From positions 1 through 12,747 of the forward strand of contig CACWJV010000032.1 in assembly GCA_902761265.1 (NCBI GenBank): a DNA stretch of 12,747 bases, given 5' to 3'. Positions within the stretch are counted from its first letter, which is position 1. Every line of letters begins with the position of its first letter. Source of the DNA: Oscillospiraceae bacterium (GTDB lineage: Bacteria > Bacillota > Clostridia > Oscillospirales > Acutalibacteraceae). Made by a program: the position numbers and the translations under genes. The notes under the pieces are model-generated. The model saw only the letters and a list, made by a program, of their open reading frames with translations. It had not been told where the DNA came from and searched no databases. Shown one piece after another: positions 6,132-12,747 of this stretch.

Positions 6132-7037
6132 TTATTCAAAATCATCATCGGTGAAATCGCCCTGCTTTTCGGCAAGACCAATATATTCCACGCCGCCATT
6201 GCGGCCGTTATACCAGATACGCCATTTGTTTTCGGCTTCATCATAAACGGCGGAGGGTTTATAGCAGGAATCAGCATCCCAGGCGCCGGGCGTTGGCAAA
6301 ATGAGCGGATTGTGTCTGCAGCGGCGAAAGCCGGTCACACCGTCACGCGAGCAGGCGCAGCAGATACACGCCGTGTGGATATCGCGATAACCAATATAGA
6401 ACAGCAGATAGCCCAGCTCCTTATGAGGCAGAATCTGGCAGCCGCCGATGCGCTCACGTTCATAGATGTTTTGCGGCGCATTTGTCAGGATCGGGTTCAG
6501 CGGAGATTTTTCCCAGTGAAGGCCGTTGCAGCTTTCGGCATAGCACAGCACGTTCGGCTCAAAGGTTTCGCCTGCGCTGTACCACATGCGGTATCTGCCG
6601 TTTTCGAACAGTACGCAGGGATTCATTACCGAAAGATTTTCCCATGGTGTTTCAGGCACAAGAACCGGTTCAGTTTGCACCCGGTGAAAATTCAGGCCGT
6701 CGTCGCTTTCTGCATAGCCGATATAACTGCGGCCGTTCGCCTGCCCGGTATACCACATTTTAAAGGTGTTGCCGATTTTCAAAACGCAGTTACGGTTGAC
6801 AAGATCCTCCCAGCCGCTTTTCGGTTCCGGGGATAGTGTCGAGTGCAGCGTATCCCAACGAACGCCGTCTTCGGAAAAGGAAACCGCCGTCGTGTTGTTC
6901 GTCCGCCACGAAAGATCCATGCGCAGCAAGCCGTCAGCCTGCGGCGTTACATAAATGTCAAACAATGTGCCGATTTTTTCGTCGCCGAAAATCGGATTGT
7001 TCGGATGTTTGGTAAAAAATGATTGCGGGTGTTCCAT
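6132..7037 (-). CDS. Five-bladed beta-propeller glycosidase-like protein (GH43/GH32/GH130-type fold)
   Basis: A 301-residue protein built of repeated propeller blades. Each carries an aromatic strand (FKMWYTG 92-98, YRMWYSAG 149-156, LLFYIGY 211-217, WRIWYNGRN 272-280) followed by a YAES/LAEK-type strand and turn (YIGYAESDDGLNF 105-117, VLCYAESCNGLHW 163-175, IGLAEK 286-291). This pattern is typical of GH32/43/62/68/117/130-like propellers acting on plant or host glycans, including inverting hydrolases and phosphorylases. Candidate acids are Asp27 in the first blade, Glu193/Glu195 in the YERERIGG block and Asp254. There is no signal peptide, suggesting a cytoplasmic enzyme. TGGAGG at 7046-7051 lies 8 bases before the ATG. 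It is first in the operon and is coupled to the six-hairpin glycosidase, so the two probably take apart one oligosaccharide together. Confidence 0.8.
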   Translation of the reverse strand: MEHPQSFFTKHPNNPIFGDEKIGTLFDIYVTPQADGLLRMDLSWRTNNTTAVSFSEDGVRWDTLHSTLSPEPKSGWEDLVNRNCVLKIGNTFKMWYTGQANGRSYIGYAESDDGLNFHRVQTEPVLVPETPWENLSVMNPCVLFENGRYRMWYSAGETFEPNVLCYAESCNGLHWEKSPLNPILTNAPQNIYERERIGGCQILPHKELGYLLFYIGYRDIHTACICCACSRDGVTGFRRCRHNPLILPTPGAWDADSCYKPSAVYDEAENKWRIWYNGRNGGVEYIGLAEKQGDFTDDDFE

Positions 7038-7068
7038 CGTTTCAGCCTCCAGTTATTCTGCAAATAAA

Positions 7069-7097
7069 ATTATATTTTTCCTTTCCGTGGTTGTCAA
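7069..7097 (-). promoter_or_regulatory. Consensus sigma-A promoter of the glycosidase operon
   Basis: On the minus strand a perfect TTGACA (7097-7092) and a perfect TATAAT (7074-7069) are separated by 17 bases. Transcription should begin near 7062, about 24 bases before the ATG at 7037. Confidence 0.85.
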
Positions 7098-7122
7098 AAT
7101 ACCTTTTTTAAGAATGATGATG

Positions 7123-7157
7123 TGTATTTATTATACACCAACCCACCGTTTTTTCAA
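7123..7157 (-). promoter_or_regulatory. Second upstream promoter with a palindrome over its -10 box
   Basis: A second TATAAT (7136-7131, minus strand) lies upstream of the consensus promoter, with TTGAAA at 7157-7152 and a short 15-base spacer. The palindrome GTGTAT-AATAA-ATACAC (minus strand, 7139-7123) covers the -10 box, an arrangement typical of a repressor operator. The sub-optimal spacer also suits a regulated promoter. No regulator gene is adjacent, so its identity is unknown. Confidence 0.45.
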
Positions 7158-7316
7158 GCACATCAAATAAATCTCCGTCATCGTTCTGTCAAGATAAAAC
7201 AAACCGCAGAAAAACGGTTCTCATAGAGTCAAAATAAGAACAGCTTCGAAGGACTGTTTTCTTCACGCACCTCACCCTCTCAGGGATCGACCCCCTTATC
7301 TTATATTTAATATATG

Positions 7317-7344
7317 GAAAAAGGGCGGCTCACAATGAACCGCC
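7317..7344 (-). terminator. Intrinsic terminator of the acyltransferase-STAS operon
   Basis: On the minus strand GGCGGTTCA, a TTG loop and TGAGCCGCC (7344-7324; one G-T pair) run directly into CTTTTT. It lies about 100 bases past the HAD stump. Between this terminator and the glycosidase promoters (about 7160-7316) I see no gene, only weak short inverted repeats such as AACAG/CTGTT near 7230-7250. Confidence 0.8.
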
Positions 7345-7447
7345 ACACAATTGTTTTTATCTTATTATCAGAAAATTCAAAGGATTATTTGTTTTATGCT
7401 TTTCAAAGAGAATGAAGGTTGCAGTACGCGTACGATGATTTGTTAAT

Positions 7448-7561
7448 TCAAACATAAAAAACCTCCCAAAATGTAACACAATGCCGTTTTGCGCACCAGA
7501 GCGCAAAAAGCACCGAACAGTCCGGATAAAAAATCGTTTCATCAAAGTCATATGCATTCAT
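7448..7561 (-). pseudogene. HAD-type phosphatase N-terminal stump (37 codons)
   Basis: ATG 7561 is preceded by AGGGGGAG (7569-7576) at 7 bases. The product begins MNAYDFDETIFYPDCSVLFA and continues through LWCAKRHC to a TGA at 7448. The DFDET block is the HAD motif I (Asp-x-Asp-x-Thr: Asp5, Asp7, Thr9) and the following residues match clostridial HAD-IB phosphatases, which are usually about 200 residues long. After KRH the similarity stops and the frame closes, with no motifs II to IV downstream in any frame I can see. The translation signals look intact, so the gene seems to have lost its 3' part by deletion rather than by a point mutation. It sits third in the acyltransferase-STAS operon. 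The longer 66-codon frame over the same bases has no RBS or recognisable content. Confidence 0.6.
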
Positions 7562-7581
7562 AACGAAACTCCCCCTGTTTT

Positions 7582-7613
7582 GCCTCCTGATCATTTTCTC
7601 AAAATCAGGCGGC
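7582..7613. other. Hairpin in the leader of the HAD stump
   Basis: GCCTCCTGAT (7582-7591) pairs with ATCAGGCGGC (7604-7613) with one mismatch and a 12-base loop. In the operon's transcript it falls between the STAS stop and the RBS of the HAD stump, with an AGGAGG held in its second arm. There is no U tract, so it may be an RNA-stability or translation-control element rather than a terminator. Confidence 0.35.
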
Positions 7614-7633
7614 AACTATATCTTCGCGCGGTT

Positions 7634-7930
7634 TTATTCGATCGTTAAAAAACCGGAAAAGCCCGTCAATTCAAACACATCCATGATCTCGCTGCATACA
7701 TGGATCACCTTCATTGTTCCATTTTGATTCATGGCCTTATGCAGTTTCAAAAAGGTACGAAGTCCTGCAGATGAGGTGTAGGACATCTCTTTCAGATCAA
7801 GAACCAGCTCTGTTACTCCATCAAGCCGGTCAAACACTGCTTTTTCCAACTCCGGAGCAGTGGTGGTGTCAACCTTGCCGAAAACCGAAACGGTCAGCTT
7901 GCCATTTTCTTTCACAAATTCAGTTTTCAT
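7634..7930 (-). CDS. STAS-domain anti-sigma factor antagonist
   Basis: A 98-residue single-domain protein of the SpoIIAA/RsbV type. The segment LVLDLKEMSYTSSAGLRTFL (43-62) carries the family's phosphorylation loop; by alignment to the SpoIIAA DSSG motif, Ser54 should be the phosphorylated residue. In this family the unphosphorylated form binds an HPK-like anti-sigma kinase and frees its sigma factor, while phosphorylation switches it off. No partner kinase, phosphatase or sigma gene is in this window, so its target is unknown. AGAGGA at 7936-7941 is 5 bases from the ATG. It starts 29 bases after the acyltransferase gene and is almost certainly cotranscribed with it. The length is normal for the family. 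Confidence 0.92.
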   Translation of the reverse strand: MKTEFVKENGKLTVSVFGKVDTTTAPELEKAVFDRLDGVTELVLDLKEMSYTSSAGLRTFLKLHKAMNQNGTMKVIHVCSEIMDVFELTGFSGFLTIE

Positions 7931-7959
7931 TTTTATCCTCTTTCTTTTCTTTTTTGTTG

Positions 7960-9204
7960 TTATAATCTCACATTAGCCTGTTCAAAAACAGTTACCTGAG
8001 TTTCTTCAATATCCAAATCGAACGCTCGACAAATTTGAACGAACGAATCAACGACGCCCTTGTCAGCATAATTCTCGCAAACATCCAGAATCAGCGTTCC
8101 GTTCAGATCTGCCGCCGCCATCACGCAGTCGCCGATGTCCGGCCAGGAACGGAAGTTGAAATCACGCAGATGGCTTTTGACCTCCTCGGAAAAGGGAACT
8201 CTGCCGAGATAGGTAAACGCGGTGTTGTTCATGGTCTTCTTCAAGACCTTTGCCACCTGTTTCATAATCGCTTTCTGCAGCGCAAGCGGACGGATCCTAT
8301 ACAGGAAGTCGGTAGAATCCTTCTGCTGTGTGCAGGACCAGATAATGTTTTCGGGCTGCATATATAAATCGAGAAGTCCTCTGTAGATCGTGCTGAGCTT
8401 TGCCAGGTCGTAAGCATCATACTTGTCCTGATAGGTGATCAGCTTCATGTTCATAAAGTTGTGCATCGTGTCCATCTGCATCGGGCCGCGGCAATCCACC
8501 ATGACAGTGCAGGAGACATTGCGGTTTTTGGCGTCCTTCGGCAAATGCGCGCGAATCGCCCGGCAAAACAGAGGCACAAGGATCGCGGTCGGGGAGGCGT
8601 CGATTTTTTTCGCAACACGCAGCACGTCCGCAGTTTGCACCTTCAAAACATGGCTTGTACATTTATAGCCGTTTTTGACAGCTTTCATGTCCTTCGCTTT
8701 AAAACCGTTCGGCTGTTTGATCTGGCCGATGGGTTTCACGCTTTTGTCATAGACGCTTTCATAGCCGAGCGCAAGGGGAAACTCTGCCGGAACCTCGGGC
8801 ATCTCCACACCGAAATAGGAGTCAAGAATGTTAGAGAAAAAGCGTATGGCCCCTCTGCCGTCTGTGATCGCATGACACCATTCAAACGAAACGGTGTTCT
8901 CATCATAGCAAATTTGAAACAGATAGCCGTTCGTGTTCTTTCCGAATTCTTTCGGGCGATGCTCTGTGTCGGTATGAAAAATCGGAATCTCCGGATTGTC
9001 GTTGTCCTCAAGATAATACTGCTTGTCATACATCATCTTGCATCGGAAGAGCGGATGATACTGCAGCGTGGTTTTCACGGCGCTCAGCAAGCGCGCGGCA
9101 TCCACGGAATCATCCAACGTCGCCTTGAAAAAAGATGCATTTTCCATCACCGTGCCGTTCGCGGCCATGGAATATCTGTCCATGTTGCCAAGTTCATAGC
9201 GCAT
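7960..9204 (-). CDS. Condensation/alcohol-acetyltransferase-fold acyltransferase
   Basis: A 414-residue member of the CoA-dependent acyltransferase superfamily (two-lobed fold shared by chloramphenicol acetyltransferase, NRPS condensation domains and alcohol acetyltransferases). The catalytic HxxxD motif is CHAITDG (His111, Asp115, Gly116). It is a single-His variant, with Cys where double-His condensation domains carry the first His. An N-terminal lobe with LQYHPLFRC (47-55) and a C-terminal lobe with LGRVPFSEE and the late FEQA segment fit the fold. There is no carrier-protein domain, so a free-standing transferase using acyl-CoA or an amine/alcohol acceptor is likely; substrates are unknown. 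Start ATG 9204 has GGAGAG at 9211-9216, 6 bases upstream. The longer frame to the GTG at 9246 would run through a likely -10 box (TACAAT, 9242-9237). It is first in an operon with the STAS gene. Confidence 0.8.
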   Translation of the reverse strand: MRYELGNMDRYSMAANGTVMENASFFKATLDDSVDAARLLSAVKTTLQYHPLFRCKMMYDKQYYLEDNDNPEIPIFHTDTEHRPKEFGKNTNGYLFQICYDENTVSFEWCHAITDGRGAIRFFSNILDSYFGVEMPEVPAEFPLALGYESVYDKSVKPIGQIKQPNGFKAKDMKAVKNGYKCTSHVLKVQTADVLRVAKKIDASPTAILVPLFCRAIRAHLPKDAKNRNVSCTVMVDCRGPMQMDTMHNFMNMKLITYQDKYDAYDLAKLSTIYRGLLDLYMQPENIIWSCTQQKDSTDFLYRIRPLALQKAIMKQVAKVLKKTMNNTAFTYLGRVPFSEEVKSHLRDFNFRSWPDIGDCVMAAADLNGTLILDVCENYADKGVVDSFVQICRAFDLDIEETQVTVFEQANVRL

Positions 9205-9339
9205 TATGATCTCTCCTTTTTCCTGTTGTTTTGAACATTGTAGCACAAAAGCAGCAATAATACCAGCAAAAAAACGAAAAATTGTACGCCGGATCCATAT
9301 TGATTTTTCCCAAAAAACCGAATTTGCTTCATTTGATGC

Positions 9340-9368
9340 TTGTCAACAAGGAGAAAACATGGTATAAT
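9340..9368 (+). promoter_or_regulatory. Extended -10 promoter of the giant repeat protein
   Basis: TTGTCA (9340-9345) and TATAAT (9363-9368) are 17 bases apart, and TGG before the -10 box makes an extended -10. Transcription should begin near 9375. The untranslated leader ends with GGGAGG (9409-9414), 9 bases before ATG 9424. Confidence 0.8.
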
Positions 9369-9423
9369 TAAAAAGGATTATTATTGGTTTTTTACGGATC
9401 AAGCGGTTGGGAGGCTGTTATTT

Positions 9424-12400
9424 ATGAATCTGAAACTGAAAAAAACGATCAGCACTGCATTGACGTTGATCATGTTGATTTCCTGTTTCAGCAGCGGGAT
9501 ACAGGCGTTTGCAGGGGTGACGCAGGTCATTTTTCTGCAAGCGGACGGTTCTGAGAGCCGGGTATACAACCCGACCGAGATCAACAGCGATACCTACGAG
9601 CTCGTGGGCGGCGAATACGGAACGAAGTGGTACACAACCGGCGCCTATGTATCGCCGAATATGGGAATTTACCCCACGATAGAACACGGGATTACCGTGC
9701 GGGGAGACGTGAGCCTGATCATCCGCGACAACCTCCACCTGAGCGTCAAGGGAGGAATTTACGTTGCCGAGAACAGCACGCTGACCATTTACGGCCAGAG
9801 CAACGCCCCGCAGGGCGTTGGGCATTATTCCACCGGTGTGCTCAGCGCCGTGGCAACAGACGACGCGGCGGGCATCGGCGGCAAGGAGGGCGCCGTCGGC
9901 GGGCATATCGTGATCAACAGCGGCGTTGTGCAGGCCCACGGCGAAGACAGCGCGGGCATCGGCGGCGGCTATGACGAAGACAGCGGCTTTCAGTCCGTTA
10001 CCATCAACGGCGGCGTCGTGAGCGCCAGTGGAGACGGCGGCGGCGCGGGCATCGGCGACGGCAAAAAGAACAAAAAAAGCGGCGACTCCGTGATCACCAT
10101 CAACGGCGGCGATGTCCATTCGATCGGAAACGACGGGGGCGCCGGCATCGGCGGCGGAAGCTCCAGCGAATGCAAGGACGCGTCCATTGTGATCAACGGC
10201 GGCGTCATCTTTGCGCAGGGCGGCGACAACGGTGCGGGCATCGGCGGCGGAGAGAACAGCCGCGATTGGCGATCCATTGCCATCAACGACGGCGAGGTTG
10301 AAGCCATCGGCGGCGACGGGGGCGCCGGCATCGGCGGCGGAGAGAACCGCGGGAACGGCGTGATCCGCATCAGCGGCGGCACGGTTGTTGCCAAAGCGGG
10401 CGGCTATGACGAAGACGCGGGTGAGTACGGCGCCGGCATCGGCGGCGGCGTAGAAGGCGACCAAGATAACGCGATCTATATTTCCGGCGGCGACGTCAAG
10501 GCCTACGGCGGTATTTGCGGCGCGGGCATCGGCGGCGGCGGCGACGGCGACGGAAACGACGTGTATATATCCGGCGGCAACGTGTTCGCGCAGGCGGGCG
10601 CGTGGGCCGATGGGATCGGCGGCGGCAGGTGTACCAAGGAAACGACGCCCTGGCAGCCCACGGTCGATATTCCCAAGTGCGGCTCAAAATATATCAGCGG
10701 CGGTATCGTGACCGCCAAAACAGATCCCGATTCGGCCGAAACCGAAAACGCCGCCGCTATCAGCTGCTGGAAGGAAGATGAGGTCGTCATTTCCGGCGGC
10801 GCGGTATTCGCTTATTCCACCGGCATCGGCGCAGGCATCGGCTCCGGCAGAACGAAAGGCGCGGGCACCGGCACCATCAAAATATCCGACGCCTATGTTG
10901 TGGCAACCTCCGTTGACGGCGCGGGCATCGGTACCCAGGGCACATGGGAGGACAGCCACATCAAAAACGCCGGCGGCAACATAGAGATCAGCAACAGCTA
11001 CGTTTTCGCCGCCTCCTCCAGGAAAGGCGCGGGCATCGGCGGCGGCAACGACGCGGACGGCGGCAAGGTTACGATCAAAAACAGCGTGGTCGACGCATTC
11101 GGCGGCAGCGTTGATTATAACTGGTATGTTGAACACGGTCCGGTCGATTCACGCGGCGAGGCAATCCAATTTGAGGGCTCCGGCAGCGGCTATGGGATCG
11201 ATTCGCCTGTTTCCGGCATGATCGCAAGCGCGATCCTCACCGCGCTCAGTCAGCTGGTCTACTCCGCCGATTACCGCGGCGCGGGCATCGGCGGCGGCGA
11301 TGAAGGCGCGGGCGCCGACGTCACCATTGAGAACAGCACCGTTTTTGCCGTCGGCGGCGGCGACGAGGCGCACGCCTTCGGTCACGGTCATGATACCAAC
11401 AGAACCAACGGTACGCTGAATCTCGGCGACGACCTGAAGGTTTCCTCGGGAAGCAGTGAGGAGACCATGGCCACTGTACAGAAGGACGCCAGAGTCAGCG
11501 CAGCTTGGAATACTTATTATGTAAAAGTTGAACCCTGCGCGCATGAAGGAGCGACCTATGACGGAACGCCGGAAGGTCACTGTGTCAGCGCTTGCCCCTG
11601 CTGCGCCGCTTCCTATAACGAAAACGATCTTGCGCCCCACACCTTCGGCGATAATAAGGTCTGTACCGTCTGCGGTTGGCAGGGCGTGACCGTCGCGTTT
11701 GATCCCGGCGATTACAGCGGATCCGCTGAACCGGTCGTGATCGGTAAAGGCCTGACCTATATGCTTCCGGACGCGATGTTTACCGAATGCGAGGAGCACG
11801 GATATATGCAGACCGGCTGGGCGACCGGCGGGGCAGCATACGCCTTCGGCGATCGGATCACCGTAAACGCCGATACGACCCTGACCGCGACCTATCAGAT
11901 GGCGAACGATATTGTGATCGTGGATTCGGACAACGGCTCCGCTTCGGCAAACGCCTCTTACGCCGTACCCGGCACAGCCGTTACGGTAACGGCCGCGCCC
12001 GACACGGGCTGTCGTCTGACGAAGATATGGATGCGGGCAAACGGAGAAACGGTTTATGTGCGGAATGAAACCGACGGAAAGGGACTGCCCCTGACGCATA
12101 CGTTCACCATGCCGCAGAACGGCAACGTTGCGGTCTATACCACGTTCCGGAAAAACGAATATCAGATCCGTTTCGACGATCCGATCACGGTCCGGGTCAA
12201 CGGAAGCGCTGCCGATACCGCGGTTTACGGAGATACGATCGAGGTCGGCGTTCCCGCTTCGGACGAAATCAAGGGGATCGTTTGGGCCGAAACCGACGCG
12301 AATGGAGAACCGACGGGCGAAAGACATGCGCTGGCGCTGAGCGCCGCCGGAGAGGCGTCCTTTCCGCTGGACGTGTGCGGCGATATCCTGATCACCGCCA

Positions 12401-12747
12401 ATACGGCGCACGAGCATGACGGCGTGGTGTTCTATCCCTGGGGCGACAGCGTGGCCGAGCGGAACTCACTTCCGCAATACGGCTGCCATTACCTGACGCA
12501 CGACGTCACACTCACCGGCACTTACAGCCCACGCGACGGTGAAACGCATATCTGCCTGAACGGGCATTCAGTCCGGATCTCCGACAACTTTACGGACCAG
12601 ACCCTGATCGACGTTCACGCAAGGCATCTCTTTATCCACGACCATGAAGACGCCGGCGTGATCGACGGCTGCGGAAAATGCAGACTGGTGAATCTCACCA
12701 ACAGCCGCTTCACCCTTTACGGCGGAACGCTTACCGGCGGCAGCGCC
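9424..12747 (+). CDS. Large secreted GAGIGGG-repeat surface protein (3' partial)
   Basis: The frame is open from ATG 9424 to the window end (1108 residues, no stop). Residues 1-30 are a signal peptide: KLKK, a hydrophobic core, then AFA|GV as a signal peptidase I site; LISC at 18-21 also fits a lipobox. Residues about 140-640 hold at least 13 repeats of the form ITINGGxVxAxG...GAGIGGG, with the AGIG/DGIG glycine at 150, 178, 209, 241, 272, 302, 338, 368, 397, 471, 501, 537 and 621. The 28-36 residue period suggests stacked beta-solenoid coils. Then comes a Cys-rich module (Cys705, 720, 724, 726, 727, 747, 750), an InlB/Flg_new-like repeat (755-825), a bacterial-repeat-like module (828-910), a beta-rich stretch and the start of a second repeat domain (from about 1000). 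Likely a cell-surface adhesin or glycan-binding matrix protein; no ligand can be named. GC content is visibly above the rest of the window. Confidence 0.85.
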   Translation, partial: MNLKLKKTISTALTLIMLISCFSSGIQAFAGVTQVIFLQADGSESRVYNPTEINSDTYELVGGEYGTKWYTTGAYVSPNMGIYPTIEHGITVRGDVSLIIRDNLHLSVKGGIYVAENSTLTIYGQSNAPQGVGHYSTGVLSAVATDDAAGIGGKEGAVGGHIVINSGVVQAHGEDSAGIGGGYDEDSGFQSVTINGGVVSASGDGGGAGIGDGKKNKKSGDSVITINGGDVHSIGNDGGAGIGGGSSSECKDASIVINGGVIFAQGGDNGAGIGGGENSRDWRSIAINDGEVEAIGGDGGAGIGGGENRGNGVIRISGGTVVAKAGGYDEDAGEYGAGIGGGVEGDQDNAIYISGGDVKAYGGICGAGIGGGGDGDGNDVYISGGNVFAQAGAWADGIGGGRCTKETTPWQPTVDIPKCGSKYISGGIVTAKTDPDSAETENAAAISCWKEDEVVISGGAVFAYSTGIGAGIGSGRTKGAGTGTIKISDAYVVATSVDGAGIGTQGTWEDSHIKNAGGNIEISNSYVFAASSRKGAGIGGGNDADGGKVTIKNSVVDAFGGSVDYNWYVEHGPVDSRGEAIQFEGSGSGYGIDSPVSGMIASAILTALSQLVYSADYRGAGIGGGDEGAGADVTIENSTVFAVGGGDEAHAFGHGHDTNRTNGTLNLGDDLKVSSGSSEETMATVQKDARVSAAWNTYYVKVEPCAHEGATYDGTPEGHCVSACPCCAASYNENDLAPHTFGDNKVCTVCGWQGVTVAFDPGDYSGSAEPVVIGKGLTYMLPDAMFTECEEHGYMQTGWATGGAAYAFGDRITVNADTTLTATYQMANDIVIVDSDNGSASANASYAVPGTAVTVTAAPDTGCRLTKIWMRANGETVYVRNETDGKGLPLTHTFTMPQNGNVAVYTTFRKNEYQIRFDDPITVRVNGSAADTAVYGDTIEVGVPASDEIKGIVWAETDANGEPTGERHALALSAAGEASFPLDVCGDILITANTAHEHDGVVFYPWGDSVAERNSLPQYGCHYLTHDVTLTGTYSPRDGETHICLNGHSVRISDNFTDQTLIDVHARHLFIHDHEDAGVIDGCGKCRLVNLTNSRFTLYGGTLTGGSA
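9868..11300 (+). repeat. Coding repeats around GCGGGCATCGGCGGCGGC
   Basis: The DNA word GCSGGCATCGGCGGCGGC and close variants recurs at intervals near 90 bases (for example at 9952, 10141, 10234, 10324, 10432, 10522, 11029 and 11281). It encodes the AGIGGG core of the protein repeats. The intervening bases differ much more than the core, so the copies are old or under selection only at the core. Identical cores could still promote slippage or recombination that changes repeat number. Confidence 0.8.

Noticed and set aside
7357..7557. 66-codon minus-strand frame
   Set aside because: It overlaps the HAD stump in another frame, has no suitably spaced RBS and shows no family resemblance.
8461..9234. 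Plus-strand frame of 257 codons opposite the acyltransferase
   Set aside because: Antisense shadow with no translation signals.
9418..10464. Long antisense open frame (348 codons), Ala/Asp-rich
   Set aside because: It is the mirror of the GGC-rich repeats of the plus-strand protein, has no RBS and translates to compositionally monotonous Ala-Asp-Ala repeats.
11149..12417. Long antisense open frame (422 codons)
   Set aside because: It opposes the signal-peptide-bearing plus-strand gene with its strong promoter, has no RBS or recognisable domain, and is explained by high GC at third positions.
1..12747. CRISPR array, rRNA, riboswitch or complete integrase gene
   Set aside because: No regular direct repeats with unique spacers, no rRNA-like or recognisable aptamer sequence and no recombinase motifs were seen on either strand.

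Overview
The window looks like chromosomal DNA of an anaerobic Bacillota bacterium, most likely an uncultured gut- or rumen-type member of Clostridia. This is an inference. It rests on AGGAGG-type ribosome binding sites, several near-consensus sigma-A promoters with 17-base spacers, and the protein families present. No rRNA or complete tRNA is visible, so no finer placement is possible.

Left edge (1-1000): the 3' end of a gene for a sigma-region-4-like helix-turn-helix protein, of a type common on clostridial mobile elements. It is followed by a hairpin, a compact array of GTGCCAC direct and inverted repeats, and a GrpB-family remnant. The remnant keeps a good promoter and Shine-Dalgarno sequence but has lost its start codon and its C-terminal half.

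Minus-strand hydrolase operon (1033-3740): one promoter drives an Ntn-type choloylglycine/linear-amide hydrolase and then, 39 bases later, an M20 peptidase of the PM20D1/CPS1 type. Both families cleave amide bonds, often of N-acylated amino acids, so the pair may form an amide or N-acyl-amino-acid catabolic unit.

Scar region (3741-4650): no intact gene. It holds a 20-bp direct repeat resembling transposon-end repeats, a strong bidirectional terminator, an orphan 19-codon ORF, and the frameshifted C-terminal remnant of a DUF3883 protein.

Minus-strand glycosidase operon (4651-7160): a five-bladed beta-propeller glycosidase-like protein followed by a six-hairpin (alpha/alpha barrel) glycosidase. 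They are preceded by two stacked promoters, one of which has a palindrome over its -10 box.

Minus-strand acyltransferase operon (7317-9246): a condensation/alcohol-acetyltransferase-fold protein, a STAS anti-sigma-factor antagonist, and the 37-codon stump of a HAD phosphatase gene, closed by a clear terminator.

Right edge (9340-12747, plus strand): a strong extended -10 promoter drives a very large secreted repeat protein that runs off the window (1108 residues visible). It has at least 13 GAGIGGG-type repeats about 30 residues apart, then a Cys-rich module, InlB/bacterial-repeat-type modules and the start of a second repeat domain. It is probably a surface adhesin or matrix protein and is the most distinctive object here. 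Three truncated or broken genes in 12.7 kb suggest a region shaped by repeated insertion and deletion.
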